Source: Hymenoscyphus infarciens
Taxonomy: Eukaryota; Ascomycota; Leotiomycetes; Helotiales; Helotiaceae
Direction of reading: 5' to 3'
NCBI GenBank assembly: GCA_001414345.1
Contig: LLCB01000019.1
Coordinates: 186,001 to 250,000, forward strand
Length of the DNA stretch: 64,000 bases
Positions within the stretch are counted from its first letter, which is position 1. Each line of letters opens with the position of its first letter. The position numbers were made by a program, and so were the translations under genes. Positions 22,545 through 34,857 of this stretch are shown piece after piece. The notes beneath the pieces are model-generated. The model did no database searches. It was not told where the DNA came from and saw only the letters and a list, made by a program, of their open reading frames with translations.

Positions 22545-23479
22545 GAGCAGAAGCCTGGCAAATAGGAAAGAATGATGTCTTAAATTGCCCTTTTCATTGT
22601 GTTACCAACATACTAGCATACTTTGCGAAGGTAATGAAATATATAAGGATACATATTGAATAGAAATACCTCACGTGCACTCCAGAATGCACCAGGCGAT
22701 CCGTGGTCTTCAAACACTATGATTAGATTTCAAGAGCGACATCCTTCTACGTTGGAAGCGATCTAGAAAATTACTTCGCTTATCCCAAGAAGTCAAAACA
22801 GAGAGAGATGGCACAAAGCAGGTATTTACCGCCGCTTGGACTGTCCATTGCGAGGCTGGTAAGCTGAGTAGTCTGGTTTCAAGGTGGCTTGGGGACGGGG
22901 TTAGGCTAGCATAGAGACTGCACTCCAGATCTCATCAATCCCCAGGGAGTCTTGAGTAACATCACGCAGGACAGTATTGAGTAGAATAACACTAGACAAA
23001 GCATACGAGGAAGCAGTCCCCTTTCCAGCCAAGCCCACCATACGACCACCCAGTAAGGTTACTAAGGTAAGACAATGCTACCTCGGTAGGTTAGATTGAA
23101 CGTCATTCCCTGTTTTTAATGCTTTACAACGTTTTTTTTTGCAGCTTTCATTCATGTTCCACCGCATCCTGCATTGCAACCACACCCGCTTCAATTTCTC
23201 TCACCTTCCAAATATTCGAAATATGTAACAATAATCTAGGACAAAAGATAACAAGGACAGTCATAACCTTCAATCCGCTTTAAAAAACAAAAACATTGTT
23301 GTTGAAGAAACAAGGAAACATAAAACTGTTCTAGACAGCAACGTTGTGGCAAGGTTTTCCAGTCCAAAATATATATGAGCCTGGCTACCATGGATTAAAG
23401 GGTCTTTAGGTCCGGGAATTTGCAATTTGGTTCTACTGGATATCCTAAAATTTGTTTACGGACCGCTAACGTATTGAGC
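22545..23479. other. Intergenic region, no gene seen
   Basis: No frame of note. Many short stops on both strands. A T9 run lies near 23132. Confidence 0.45.
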
Positions 23480-24701
23480 GCACTCAATGAGAAAATAGAA
23501 ATGTAGAGATATGCATACTTGGTGTGTACAATGTTGCGAGATGAACTTCCAAGTTTCGTGTATTTTCCGGGCTTCGGAGAACGAAGGGGGTTTTCCTATT
23601 ATGGCAGGAGTATGTTCTTCGATGGGAGGAGTGTCCTGGTGGTCGGGGTGGAGGGGAGGCCTGGATAAATCCGCATTAGCCATTGCGCGAAGAGAGTTGC
23701 GCGAAACCAAAACCAGTATCCCGGACCGGAATTGCAGCTCTGGGCTGAGTGGATGCGACAATGCACACCAAGTGCCTCCTCCCAGACACCAAAGTCTCAA
23801 TTTATGAGCCCTTTCTCTCCTACCTCACAGGAATATGCCGCCGTGTATCTGGTCCTGGAACATCGCCTAGCAAACCAATGTACCATGGAACTTGTGATCA
23901 TGGCAAAGCAGACGGACCAGGGAATGACCGCCAACATGATGAAGTTCGCATTGATTCCCCAGGCGAGACCAAATATTGTAGCTCCGGTAATGGCAAAGAC
24001 GAAAATCGGGGCCTGGAACCTGTCTCTTGCCTGGTGCCGGTACGCAAACGAAGAGATTGCGCAGCCTTCAATGATACAAGCACCAAGAAGGATTCCAGGG
24101 GATGGATCGAATATGAATGTGTGATATCCTGGATCAAAAGCATGAACTTGTGGTCTTGAATTTGCCGGGGTCTTGGCCTAGTCCCTCTTGTTAGTGGATG
24201 CGCCCGTTATAAGAAACAATTCTACCAACGCGAATCTCATTATGGAGAGTATAAGAAGTTGTGATGATAGAGGAAAATGCGACGAGAACAATTTCCCAGA
24301 AAGTTGCAATTCGATGAGATACGCAATGTCTTTGTATAAGCTGATCAGACACTCCAGATGACATTGGCGCTTGCAATTGAATTGAGTAGGTTTCGAGTCC
24401 AACGGGAGTTCTGGGTCCCATTGTAATGATTGGTTGTTGGTGAGAAAATCCGGGTCCTGCCGTTGCAAATAAATCAGAACGATATCTCAACCTTCGAGGG
24501 ACCAGGTGCTCCTAATAACTTGATGTTTTTAGAAAGATCCCATATTGAATTCCTTGTTAGACCACCTTGTGCCCGATAAAGGAGGATGGATGTCGCCCCA
24601 ATAAGGCTGACAACGAAGGATCGGGCGCCAGTGCCGCTCGTGCGTGAGCTGCGCTGAAACTCTGAGTATATTAGAAAGTAACCACCTACGTTCACCGGCA
24701 A
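23480..24701 (-). CDS. Candidate multi-exon membrane protein, unresolved
   Basis: Several minus-strand open segments read as consecutive parts of a polytopic membrane protein. They contain SFVVSLIGATSILLYRA (about 24,600), FWEIVLVAFSSIITTSYTL (about 24,270), PGILLGACIIEGCAISSF (about 24,080), PIFVFAITGATIFGLAWGI (about 23,990) and FIMLAVIPWSVCFAMITSS (about 23,930). A stretch near 24180-24230 has CACTAAC followed by GACTAG, a good branch site and acceptor. I could not fix every intron, the start codon or the C-terminus, and the segments change frame, so it may be a real spliced gene or a decayed one. I do not recognise the family. Confidence 0.35.
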
Positions 24702-25316
24702 TGGTTTATCGCTTCAAAGCAGCTACGCGGCGATGCTGATCTGATGATCGTGTTGTAGGCGTTGGGCCGAAAGGCGCATCGCGAGGCTTTCTTTGGGCCG
24801 CATTACGCTTTCTCTCACCGAAATTGACAACCCAGATTGGGCGAGCTACCTTGAGGCAACAAGACAGAACGAGGCTTCCAACTTGGCCGCGCTTACCATT
24901 ACCTCAATAAGAACACCAACTCCAATGGCAGCATCCTATATCGCTGTGTACTCCGGGTGGGGGAAGGCGGGGACCCGACGCTTGTCAGTGCAGACGCCAC
25001 CAGAATTTGACTTGTTACCCGACCAGTCCCAAGGTTGAGATATCAGTTTGGCTTTCCATTATGGAAGTGTTAGGCTTCATGTGTTGATACCCAAGTGTAG
25101 GAAGGAATTCCAATAGACACAATGATAGATAATCTGAGCGCATTCCCCTCAAATCTTCCCACCCTGAGGTCATAAACAACGAGAGTGCTCTCACAATTGA
25201 CCAACAACTCGGCACGCATTACTTTCGAATATTTCCAAAAGTGTTGGTGTTACCGTTCCCAACTTGCTATCATAACACTTCTTTCATTCCAACAAACGTC
25301 TTCAAAGTACATCAAT

Positions 25317-26287
25317 ATGCTTCGCCGCATCGAAGGATTCCTCGGCGACGTTTGCAGCTTCTATAGAAAGCACCGAGAAGTTTTGAAGTTCGGGTCTGCT
25401 GGAATTATGGTGGGAACAGCCGTGGTGTTACCATCATTCTACCCGGCCCAACTTGGACTTCGAGGCATTTGGAAAGTGTAAGAAATCCACCCACTCCTCA
25501 ATGCACCACCGTCAACCTATGTTTGTGCTAGCTAGGTTTCAAGACTCAGAATGAATGTTCGGAAAAAGTAGAGAAACTGAGCAATGGGCTTCGATCATCC
25601 TAGTCTGATTCGGACAATTTTGTCTCGTCCTGGCTCATAGGTTCACTATTAAGCAAATGAGTTTTTGATGCCACGGGCCACCCAGCTAACGTCTCGCAGG
25701 TCCATGAGCTTGTGGGCCATATCAACAACAACTTTTTTGTGCCTTTCAGGTCAGAGACTTCTCGAGTAAACTTTGATCATCCGACACCTCGGGTCCAAAG
25801 AATGCTAACCGTGTCCAGTAACGGGCCGCACACCGTATTTGCTATATCAGTCATTGGGACCCTCGCTGTTCTTCACTCACCACTCTCACTTGAGCAGTTT
25901 ATCCCATATACCCCCTTTGCCGCAACAATGTCATTTCTCTCGGCAACTCAAGTCATTCCACAAATCCGTGCTTTCGTGATAGGAACATCAACCCCCCCAG
26001 AAATCATACAGGAATATCCATTGGATGTGTTCACTGACCTTGAATCCGGTTTGGCCACTTTTGATCAAGAGTCACACCAGTCTGATGGCCATCTGGGTCA
26101 TATACAAAACTTCCCCGAACCTTGGAATCCAATGTCTCAATTGCTGCATGCTGGCGCTATCTTTAACGCCAACAACGACCCCGTCATTTCAAGCTCTGTT
26201 GGATCACACACCGATATTGAATCCCAATATGGAAGTTCGGAGATGTCAAGTAACGTGACTTGCGACTCGAGAGACCGCTTACTTTGA
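25317..26287 (+). CDS. Candidate two-exon gene of unknown function
   Basis: An ATG at 25317 opens a 54-residue segment (MLRRIEGFLGDVCSFYRKHR, then a hydrophobic GSAGIMVGTAVVLPSFY). A possible donor lies at 25473-25481 and an acceptor CTCGCAG ends at 25699. From there a frame stays open for nearly 200 codons to 26287, with one hydrophobic segment (FAISVIGTLAVLHSPLS) and an acidic Ser-rich tail. The donor (GTGTAAG) is poor, and the better GTAAGA donor one step later leads to an early stop. The model is weak. No family recognised. Confidence 0.28.
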
Positions 26288-27870
26288 TGAATGGTGAATC
26301 TCTTCGGATCGCAGTCGTTTGTTGAGACTCTCGCTCAAATTTTCTTCAGACTGGGACCATCTGAAATATATCCATATTTTGATCGTGCGATGTTTCGAAA
26401 TCCTTTGGAACACCGGAAATCGAGCGCCTTCGCTCTTGGATGGTCCAATACGTTGATCCGGCTCGTCAGGCACCGCCGAATTTCAGATGCTGAGCCCAGC
26501 AGACAGTGGGACGCAGGGCGTTCCCCAAGCACACAGTTTTATTGAAATTGTGACGAGATATGATATATACCCCCAGCTTAGAGGAATACAGTACTTCAGC
26601 ATACATCACAGATGTGGAAGAAACAGTCCAATGGAACCCAGTCCGGTGCTTTATATACCCTGAGCGACAGCGTTTGGCCAAAGTCCTTTCTCTTTTTTGT
26701 TTGTGCGCATTCCATTGAATTGGCTGCAATGGATTTTCATACCCGGAATCGGGAACTTTCTCTTGTCCCAATGGATCTTGTACCGCCAAAATTCCACACG
26801 TACATGGAAGCAAAGACTGGATGCCCCAGATACCGAGGACCCGTGGTCAATTAGTATATCGACTATTCTAATCAGGAATGGCTCAGGACTTTTCTTCTTC
26901 TTTCATGTCCTGGCCATTGTTGCCGCCCCGTGGAAAACAACATCATGAATGAGGTGCGTTATCCAACGCTCACGCTCCCCGGGAGATTTTTGGATTCCCC
27001 ACCAGAATAGATTCCTCGGACCGGTTTTGCGAAGAACGTGTCTTGATTATGGGTAACCGACTTCTCTTTCGATGAGCGTGTTCGAAAATTTCCGCTGGAG
27101 GTCACCAACATTGAACTTCATCGACACATTTACAAGTCGGACCCCGAAACGCTCACTACGACGGAATATTTAAATTCAGAATATGGCAAGAGATGACTGT
27201 TGAGCTTTTATGCCCACCGTGTGTGTCCAGTGTTCCTGTGCTTGATTTCGGACTTTTCCTTTCGCTCGAAATATTTGTTGCTAGAAAAGCCGTGCAAACG
27301 GGGGTGGTCGTTTGTTATTTGTTCGTTTGGGGAAATGCGTATCGCAGTGTATATTTTTGTTCCTTCATTCTAAACATCTTGGAAATTTGAGGAGAATGTT
27401 CGCGGGAGTTGGAAAGGGTGCGGGTTTCATCGCTCGATTTTCGTATTTGTTCTTCTTAGATGGGTTGTTCGAATGATGTGCCTCGTCGACCATGAAATCA
27501 TCACCATGGCGTTTATTATATTTGGGTTGGTGTAATAAGGGTATTCGACGACCGAGAAAGCTCTGCTGTATGAAGAAACTGTACGAGGCAATCGAATATT
27601 ATCCGTGGCGACTCTGTCGACTTCTGAAAATGCCATCCTCCAACTGAGCGTAGCAGGCTTGTTGTGTGCCCACAGGAACCCTTCTTCTCCTGATTCCAGC
27701 TCGTGTTATCGATTTGGATGCCGTCGCGCGGTGGCAGACACAGCGGCATCACTACGAGAGTCTCGTTTCAATTCGGGCGTGAAGTGTTGTAAGGTGACAG
27801 ATGACGATGGCGGTCGACGGCCTTGGAGCCGCCTACGCTACGCGGCTAGGTAAAGCTTCGAGTCCTAGCC
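26288..27870. other. Low-information region
   Basis: Several 60-115-codon frames overlap in different phases (for example one at 26697-26948 with a hydrophobic end). None has a start, splice logic and motif together. This could be a decayed gene. Confidence 0.35.
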
Positions 27871-27879
27871 CCGCTCTTT

Positions 27880-30050
27880 TTCCCTTGATAAGACTTTAAA
27901 AAGCACTTTAATTAAACTTGTTAAACAGATTTGAATTAGTTGCTTAGAATTTATCTTAAGTCCTAGTTGGATTTTCTTAAATTAATAAAGTTTTTTAAAT
28001 TAATTACTTTATCTAATTATTTTAAAGTTTATAAACTATTTATTAATATATCTATTAAATATAGCTCTAATAGAATAAAAAAACCAATTAATTTACTTAG
28101 TAATAGAGATATTTACAAATAGCTTAGTAAGCTTTTAATACGATTTATTAGTATATAATCTATTTTAAAATCTATAAATTAATATTTTAATAAGAAAAAC
28201 TTATACTCTTCTACTAGTTCTAGAATCTTCTATTAGATTATATATTTATTTATCTTCTTAGTAGATTAAATCTTAAGTATAGTTTACTATAATAAATTAG
28301 TATATAATCTCTCTATTAAAGCAAAAAAGAATAAGTAATAATTAAAAAAGAAACGAAAAAAATTAATATCTAACGTCTTTTAAAAGACTTCTTCTTTCTA
28401 ACTAAAGAAATACTTACTATATTCTTTATAATCTATACTAATAATATTAATAGTTTATTTATTTTATTTTATTAATTTAATAGCTATTAATATAATATTT
28501 ATATTATATACTAAAGAGTTAGAACTATTAAAAGATAAAAACCTAGATTATTAAATTATCTTATATTCTATATAATTTTATATATTACTTGAAAAAGTCT
28601 AATAAAATAAGAATTTAAATAAGAACTAGTTCTTCTAAAAAAGCTAGTTAATAGATATATAATATAAAATTTATAGTTAAGACTATTTATATTCTTTTAT
28701 TCTAGTCTTTATAAGCTAAATTAGATTAGTTATATTTAAATATACTATTTAGCTAGTATTAAAAGAAGAACTTCTATTATATAAATAATTATAATATAAA
28801 TTCTATTATAATACTATATTATTAATAGCGCTTAGATATTTTTACTAGTATATAAAGTATCTCTAAATAAATTCTAATTAATATTCTTCTTATAATAATA
28901 GTAGAGCTATTTCTAAATATTCTTTACTAAGCGAAGTATTAGATCGCTAATAATTATATAGAATCTCTAGAATTTTTATAGTATTCTTCTCTAAATCTAT
29001 TATTTTTAACTAAAGTAAATTAAGTTATATATAAGTAGAAAAGTAGTAGCTTTTATTAGACTATAATATAAAGAAACTTATTTAAATATTCTATTCTAAG
29101 TATAGAAATATAAGAAAGTTATTAGTATATTTAAGTATAATTAGCTACTCGGATTAGTATATATATAAAGAGTATATAGAGAACTATAGAATATAGTATA
29201 AGAAACTTAAATAAGAGAATAACTAGCTCGTATACTTCTAACTAAGTAACTTAGCTAGAGATTCGAGTCTCTAGTTTATTATATAATAGCTATATCTATT
29301 ATAATATATAAGAATATATAATCTTCTTACTTAAGAACTATTTAGATAGATATTAGAGCTAGCTTTACTTAGTTTATATAAACGATAATATAACTCTTTT
29401 TATATTACTTTTATAATTACTAGTTATACTAATACTAATTATTAGATATATAGATAAGATACTTAGTTACTTTATATATTTCTACTATAGATATACTTAT
29501 ATAAAAGTAAACTAGATATTACTTATAGGCTTCTCTTTATAGATCGTAGTTATTCTATTATACTTTTTTAATAAATAGTAAACGCTTCTTAATATAAAAA
29601 GCGCTAATTACGAATATTAACTTCTAGTACTTCTAGTATATCTAGTATAAAATATACTAGCTAGTATACTTAAGAGATAAATATACTAGAAGTGCTAGAT
29701 ATACTAAGTATACTAGTAGTAGCTCTAGTATTTAAAAGTTTCTTATAATAAAAATAAGTCTATATATTAGCTAATAAATATAAATAATTTAATAAGTAAA
29801 TTAGATATTTATCTAATACTTCTTCGAAGAGAGTTTAATATAAGAGAGTAGTTATTAAGATATTAATAGCTTAGATTAATATATTAAAATTAAATTCACG
29901 TTTAATACTAAAGCTATTATTATTTGATTTTAGACTTCTATAAATAAGATATATTTCTTTTTTATTATTTATTATAAACTACGCTAGACTTAATAAAGAA
30001 TTTTTGCCTCTACTTTCTAAAAATGTCAAAGTAGCTCGTCATATAAGAGG
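27880..30050. mobile_element. AT-rich RIP block of degraded transposon DNA
   Basis: Composition changes abruptly near 27880 and 30050. Inside, nearly every frame is broken by TAA/TAG, and C and G are scarce. On the plus strand near 28510 the residues TKELELLKDKNLDY resemble the start of a Ty1/copia reverse transcriptase (a KELxxLxxKxTW-like motif). Near 29050-29330 one frame is interrupted only by TAA/TAG over about 90 codons, which suggests former coding. I cannot classify it firmly. Palindromic CTAGTATA clusters occur at 29620-29720. No LTR pair was seen. Confidence 0.5.
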
Positions 30051-30060
30051 CTATGGAACT

Positions 30061-30697
30061 AAGATAAGATTTTAAGACAGTTATTACGGGAAAGACACGT
30101 GACCACACTAGTGGCGGACCTGTAGATAGTTACGAGTGCTCCGCACTCTCCCCTTCACTCTTTAGACGTTTATTACCACACCACATAAGAGATTGCTTTC
30201 ACATTCCCACTCGCCCGGCCATAAGCCGTGAATCGTGGACGACCTCTTATGCTACAACAGTCCTCTGCGTTCGTTTTCTTCCTCCAGAGCAGGAAATGAA
30301 TTCCTCCGTGACCCAAATGACAAGAAGTACTATGCATCTTATTCTTTGGTGGGGGGAGGAGTAGTGTAGGACCCATATAGCTTTTGAGCTTTCCTGCAAC
30401 CTGACATCAGAGCCATGAGGTCCTAGCGGATTCAACGGGTGGTATTTACAGAATTTCTAGCAGTATATCTTTAACGGATCCGGGTGACGGAATTCTGGAG
30501 AAGGTAGACTTTCACTCGAGGTTTCGGGGTATTATAGTGCGAGGAAAAGATTTATGAGTGAATGCCATTTTGCCCTTGGTCATGTGAACTGGTGCTTAGT
30601 CCTATAAAGCTAAAGTCCGTGTCTTCTGTAGCTGCAATCGAACAATCTTTCTTCAACACCAAAGTCGCACACATAAACACAAAACCAGGAAACAATC
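30061..30697. other. Upstream region of F-box gene 1
   Basis: Returns to normal composition after the AT block. No coding frame supported. It contains the promoter and leader of the F-box-like gene at 30698. Confidence 0.4.
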
Positions 30698-31236
30698 ATG
30701 ACTTCAACACCAACTACACTCGCTCTCCGCACGAGACAAAGATCTGGGAAGACCTCAGAGTTAAAGGAAGTATCAACTAAAGATAAAGGCCACAGTAAGC
30801 CTCTCACTAGTCACTACATGCCCATGAGCTAATTAACTCGAAACTAGGCAAGCCCGGAAGACTGACCCTCCTCGATTTGCCCACCGAAGTCATCTTCATC
30901 GTCTTCGATCAACTTGAAGGTGGAAGTGCTCCCGCATCAGTGATTTTAGGGTTATCATGCAAGAGACTTTACGATATTCACTGGGATCGCCATGGACCCG
31001 TGAATTTGCTTATGCGTCCGGCGGGGTTTATGCCAGCACGTTGGGCCTCACAAATCAAGAGGTTGGCATACCCACGGTACCCGTACGCGTTTGAGACATG
31101 GGGAAACTGGGGAAACGGACTCCCTTCAGTTCGTTTTTATTCTCAAGAAACCATTGCCAACAGAGGATGGCTCGATGGTTGTTTAGCCGCAACGGTTACT
31201 CCGGTGGACGAAACAACCAAATTCTTGAGCGCTTAG
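30698..31236 (+). CDS. F-box-like protein 1
   Basis: Two exons (30698-30794 and 30848-31236), with a GTAAGC..CTAG intron of 53 nt, give 161 residues. Exon 1 is short and basic (TRQRSGKTSELKE). Exon 2 opens with the F-box-like motif LTLLDLPTEVIFIVFDQL, followed by VILGLSCKRLYDIHW. F-box motifs bind Skp1 and place a substrate on an SCF ubiquitin ligase. No known substrate domain follows: the C-terminal 80 residues are unclassified and the protein is short for an adaptor. It is the first of a run of related genes and relics, and could be truncated, since a further open stretch in another frame continues to about 31,570. Confidence 0.65.
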
Positions 31237-32136
31237 CCGGTACCTGGAGAATGACCATATCTATGCTGTCGACGAATCGAAATAGGAACAGAACTTCGCC
31301 TCTCTTCGGCAGCTCAATTCACTCTTGTTTTGTGCGATATTTCGACACATCTTTTCACTGTGGCGTTAAGCTTGTGGCCAGGAAACAACATCATCATGCC
31401 GATACTTTACAATAATTGGGAATGGCCTCTTCTCGACCGCACATCCGCTGGGTTCAACAACTCTACGATTTGGCTTGCCCCCTCTGGTCATACGTCTATG
31501 GTTGATCACTCCGTCAATTTCTTTTTTTTTTCCTTGGGGAAGTATGTTCCGCGATGGGAATTGGGATATCGTTGATGGTGCCAATGGCCAAAAGGCATCA
31601 GTTGAGATGGTGGATTGGAGAAAGGGATTTTATTGGGATTCTTGAAGTCCTTAGAAAGTGGACAGATGTGTTAAGCTGGGGGATTGGACGGAGAAACTAG
31701 CTACCTTGTTCATTCTTCAGTTCAACCAAGGTGAAATAAACATAGTCCATTGAGAAATACTTCGCACTTGTTTAGTATTCTAATTCACCCGGCTTCTTAT
31801 GCCTCCGCCCCCCATCTTGAGTTCCCCTTCACTTAAAAACCAGCATCGTAGCCATACGTCAAAGCTTAAACTTTCTTCCCTCAACGGTCAACACCACCCA
31901 ACAGTGCTGTGATGCGGTGGTCCGTCGATCACCTCTCCAAATTACCCAAATGTCTCACAAAAACTCTACTCACCAAACCTGATGATTTCTACGTCAACTG
32001 AAATGGGTCTAATCCCCCAGCCCAGAAATACACAAACAATAGTCCAACCTTCAACCCCCATCCAAAGACTGCTAACGACACGCGAGAAGTAGTTCAACCT
32101 TCCTCCCCATCTATTATAAACCTTCATACTAGAAAT
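31237..32136. other. Possible displaced tail of F-box gene 1, then intergenic
   Basis: A plus frame of about 95 codons to 31575 (TELRLSSAAQFTLVLCDIST and onward) lacks a start and may be a relic of a neighbouring gene or of the F-box gene's tail. After about 31700 nothing coding is visible. Confidence 0.35.
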
Positions 32137-32405
32137 CACGTCGAGATCTGCAGCTATCTTGACATAGCAACATCAATTTTGTTTTGCCTGGCTTGTCGCA
32201 AAAACTAGCAATTCAACCGAGACAAATACAACAAGCAACCGGACCATTGAGAACGCGTGAACCACCACTCTGGGAGTCAGACCCGACACACGCTACTTAT
32301 CTGTTCAGTGGCAGTACGAATTCGTCGCCCAAACACCCAAACGAGCCTAGATGCGTTGATTGGATACGGGATGATGACGATGGCATACAGAGGTTGATCA
32401 TGTAA
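32137..32405 (+). pseudogene. F-box-like relic 2
   Basis: VEICSYLDIATSILFCLACR aligns with AEICSYLDIVTSILLDLTCR of the next copy. The frame then meets TAG at 32206-32208 where the paralogue has a coding codon, continues as QFNRDKYNK, and stops again soon after. There is no start codon in frame. It is a decayed duplicate of the gene at 33,000. Confidence 0.65.
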
Positions 32406-32946
32406 CCGGGACCGAGAGATGAGAACGACCCATTTATACATGGTGGCAGGACTGAACCAATCCAACCAACACTTGCGAGACTTGGTGTCAAGATTTTTTC
32501 CATACGACTTTAACGGTAGTTTGGATACCTTTTCACGATAGACCTCGCCAAATCAAACCTTCGTCTGTACCCGAGAACATCCAGAAGGTAGTATCTATAC
32601 TGCATTGCTTTGTTAGCGCAAACATTATCTAGTATAGCGGAATAAATTACGACATGGAATACTTGACGGATTCATATATAGCATAATAAATCAGAATGTA
32701 AACATAAACTAGCATTTTTGGAGCTTCCTAATTCACTCTCGCTTCGTGAAAACAGCTTTTATAATTTCGCTTCACCTCGATTTTGAGTTTTTCATTCAGC
32801 AGTAGTTATGAGTTGACGCTTAAAGCTATTTATAAAAGTGCAAAGAAAGAAACATCCTAAGCCACCAAAGGGAACTCGTCAAACTTCAACACAACCCCGT
32901 AAAGAACCTCATCGCTTATCAATAACCTCTCAACTCACAAATCACC

Positions 32947-33514
32947 ATGACCCCCTCTTCATCGGAGGCAACTCCACTCTCCTTTCCCAAAAACGTACAA
33001 GTTACAACTGGTCGTTGGGTTTTCTCCAATTCAGCGGATCCCGACCGAAATTCATGCAGAGATCTGCAGCTATCTCGATATCGTAACCTCTATCTTGTTA
33101 GACCTCACTTGTCGAAATTTCTACCAATTCCACCGCGACAAGTATAAAAATGAGCCAGTATCCTTGATGGAAAGAGTCGACTACCTCGATGATGAGCCGT
33201 CACCGAGCTACTTCCGTCCTGATCGTCGCTACGAACTCATAAACTATCTTATGGATTGGTTTCCCAAAGACCCCGAAAGCCTATAAGAGCTTATAATTGT
33301 CCAATTTGCACGGTACGATACATTCTTCAACAACACCTTCAAAAGAGACCGGCTGTTTTGGGTTGTGCCACTGGGACCAAGAAAGGAATACGAACGTTAC
33401 ACATATTCGAATACAAATTCTCTGCCAGTACTTGAAAGATATAGTTGTAAGAAAGTGGTTCTTGCGGGGCGAGATATGGTCTTAGAGTTGTCAGATTATA
33501 CTAGGGTTGTTTAA
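32947..33514 (+). pseudogene. F-box-like relic 3
   Basis: The F-box segment (IPTEIHAEICSYLDIVTSIL, then LDLTCRNFYQFHRDKY) starts at about 33,040 and is open to TAA at 33284-33286. The same frame then continues for 75 more codons to 33514 (for example FARYDTFFNNTFKRDRLFW), so the TAA looks like a single nonsense change. The ATG at 32947 is in another frame. Joining it would need a 40-nt intron (GTACAAG..TTCAG), short for a fungus. Nearest relative: relic 2. Confidence 0.6.
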
Positions 33515-34035
33515 GTTAGTAAGTTAGAAAGGGTGCTGCTAATCATCATCACCGGGGGCTGGATGGAGAAAAATGAGGCAGAGGATGCACACCATTGGTT
33601 CCGACAGTATCTTTCCTACATACAGCACGGTACAAACGGCACTTGGGGTATGATTGCTGAAGTAGCTCAAGAGGTTTGCGGGTCAATGACGGAAACGGAG
33701 GATCATTATTCAGAGTTTTGGGGGTTTGCTCCCTGTGTATGCAGAAATGAATAAGATCAACTAGGGAATAATAATTCCACAAAAAAACAATCCGAAGCAC
33801 CCCGCGTCCTGTCATACTTACACCTTTGCATCATTGTAACTTTGCTTTCATCCGTTTCCTTAGCAAAAACAGTGAATAAACATAGTACTTTTTCCGAGTT
33901 GATATTATTAGCATCATCATTCCTATACCCATCTACATTCACAACTTTAGAAATGATTCACAACGCAAGAGTAGTATATAAAGCTTAAACTCTCCATGCA
34001 TTGCTCCATCAAGTACCAACCATCAAACATCCAAA

Positions 34036-34857
34036 ATGCCACCGAAAACCCCCAACAAGCAGACCAAAAACTCAAGTCGCTCTCAAAAATCCAATAGCCC
34101 CAAAAAGGTTACGAAAGACCTCAAGACCTCAAATCATGCACCTCCCAACATATACACGCCAACCATCAAAACCACCTCCCCACCACACCAAAGACACGAT
34201 CCACAAGCGAATAACTCAACCTCTAGCCCCAACGCGCAACAGAAATCATTCCCTCTCCAAAAGCTCCCCCAAGAACTCATTCACATGATCATATCCCATC
34301 TCGAACCACACGATTCCCTGTGTCTGGGAGTGACCAGTCGAACGTTCTACAACATCCACTTCGAAAAACACAAGCGAGTCCCCCTCGAACTCAACGCTGA
34401 AAACATCCTCCCTTCGCCCCCCACAGACCGCTCAACCATCCACCGCTCCATGAAAACCAAACAAACACTCGAGGAAAAGTACCGCCAACAAGAAAACTCG
34501 GTCCTCCCAAAACCCCTCCTCACACCACCAATCCACGCCTTCTTCCCCCGCGATAAACGCATCGGCTCCATCTCTCACGCCTGGGGAGTCGTTCGCATAT
34601 TCGAATACGAACAGGACGGCGCGGTGAAGATCAGAAGAGAGGTGAAAATGATGAAGGAGTACATGGGGTATTATTACCGCGGGGGGCATCCTCCTAACAT
34701 GGAGCCCATGCCGAGATGTGCATGTTTCCTCTTTTTGCCGCGAAGCAGTTGGTGTGGTAAGTGCCAAAAGTGTCAGGAGGAGAGTGGACATACGATGTGG
34801 GAGTGGATGGAAGGGGACGGGACGGGGAGGATTGTGAGTTTTATTTGTGGAGTTTGA
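34036..34857 (+). CDS. F-box-like protein 4
   Basis: A single exon of 273 residues, with an ATG at 34036 in good context (CCAAAATGCC). The first 70 residues are Lys/Pro/Ser-rich and probably disordered. The F-box is LQKLPQELIHMIISHLEPHD, followed by LCLGVTSRTFYNIHF, at about residues 72-112. The C-terminal half has a Cys-containing patch (CACFLFLPRSSWCGKCQKC) that could bind metal, though no standard finger spacing is met. It probably acts as an SCF substrate adaptor; target unknown. It lies at the end of the first F-box cluster and is intact. Confidence 0.75.
   Translation: MPPKTPNKQTKNSSRSQKSNSPKKVTKDLKTSNHAPPNIYTPTIKTTSPPHQRHDPQANNSTSSPNAQQKSFPLQKLPQELIHMIISHLEPHDSLCLGVTSRTFYNIHFEKHKRVPLELNAENILPSPPTDRSTIHRSMKTKQTLEEKYRQQENSVLPKPLLTPPIHAFFPRDKRIGSISHAWGVVRIFEYEQDGAVKIRREVKMMKEYMGYYYRGGHPPNMEPMPRCACFLFLPRSSWCGKCQKCQEESGHTMWEWMEGDGTGRIVSFICGV

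Noticed and set aside
29615..29720. Clustered CTAGTATA palindromes as a possible CRISPR-like or origin array
   Set aside because: Units are irregular, without spacers, and lie in RIP-type AT DNA.
33533..33754. 73-codon frame after F-box relic 3
   Set aside because: Not in frame with the relic and without recognisable motif; could be a displaced tail but unsupported.
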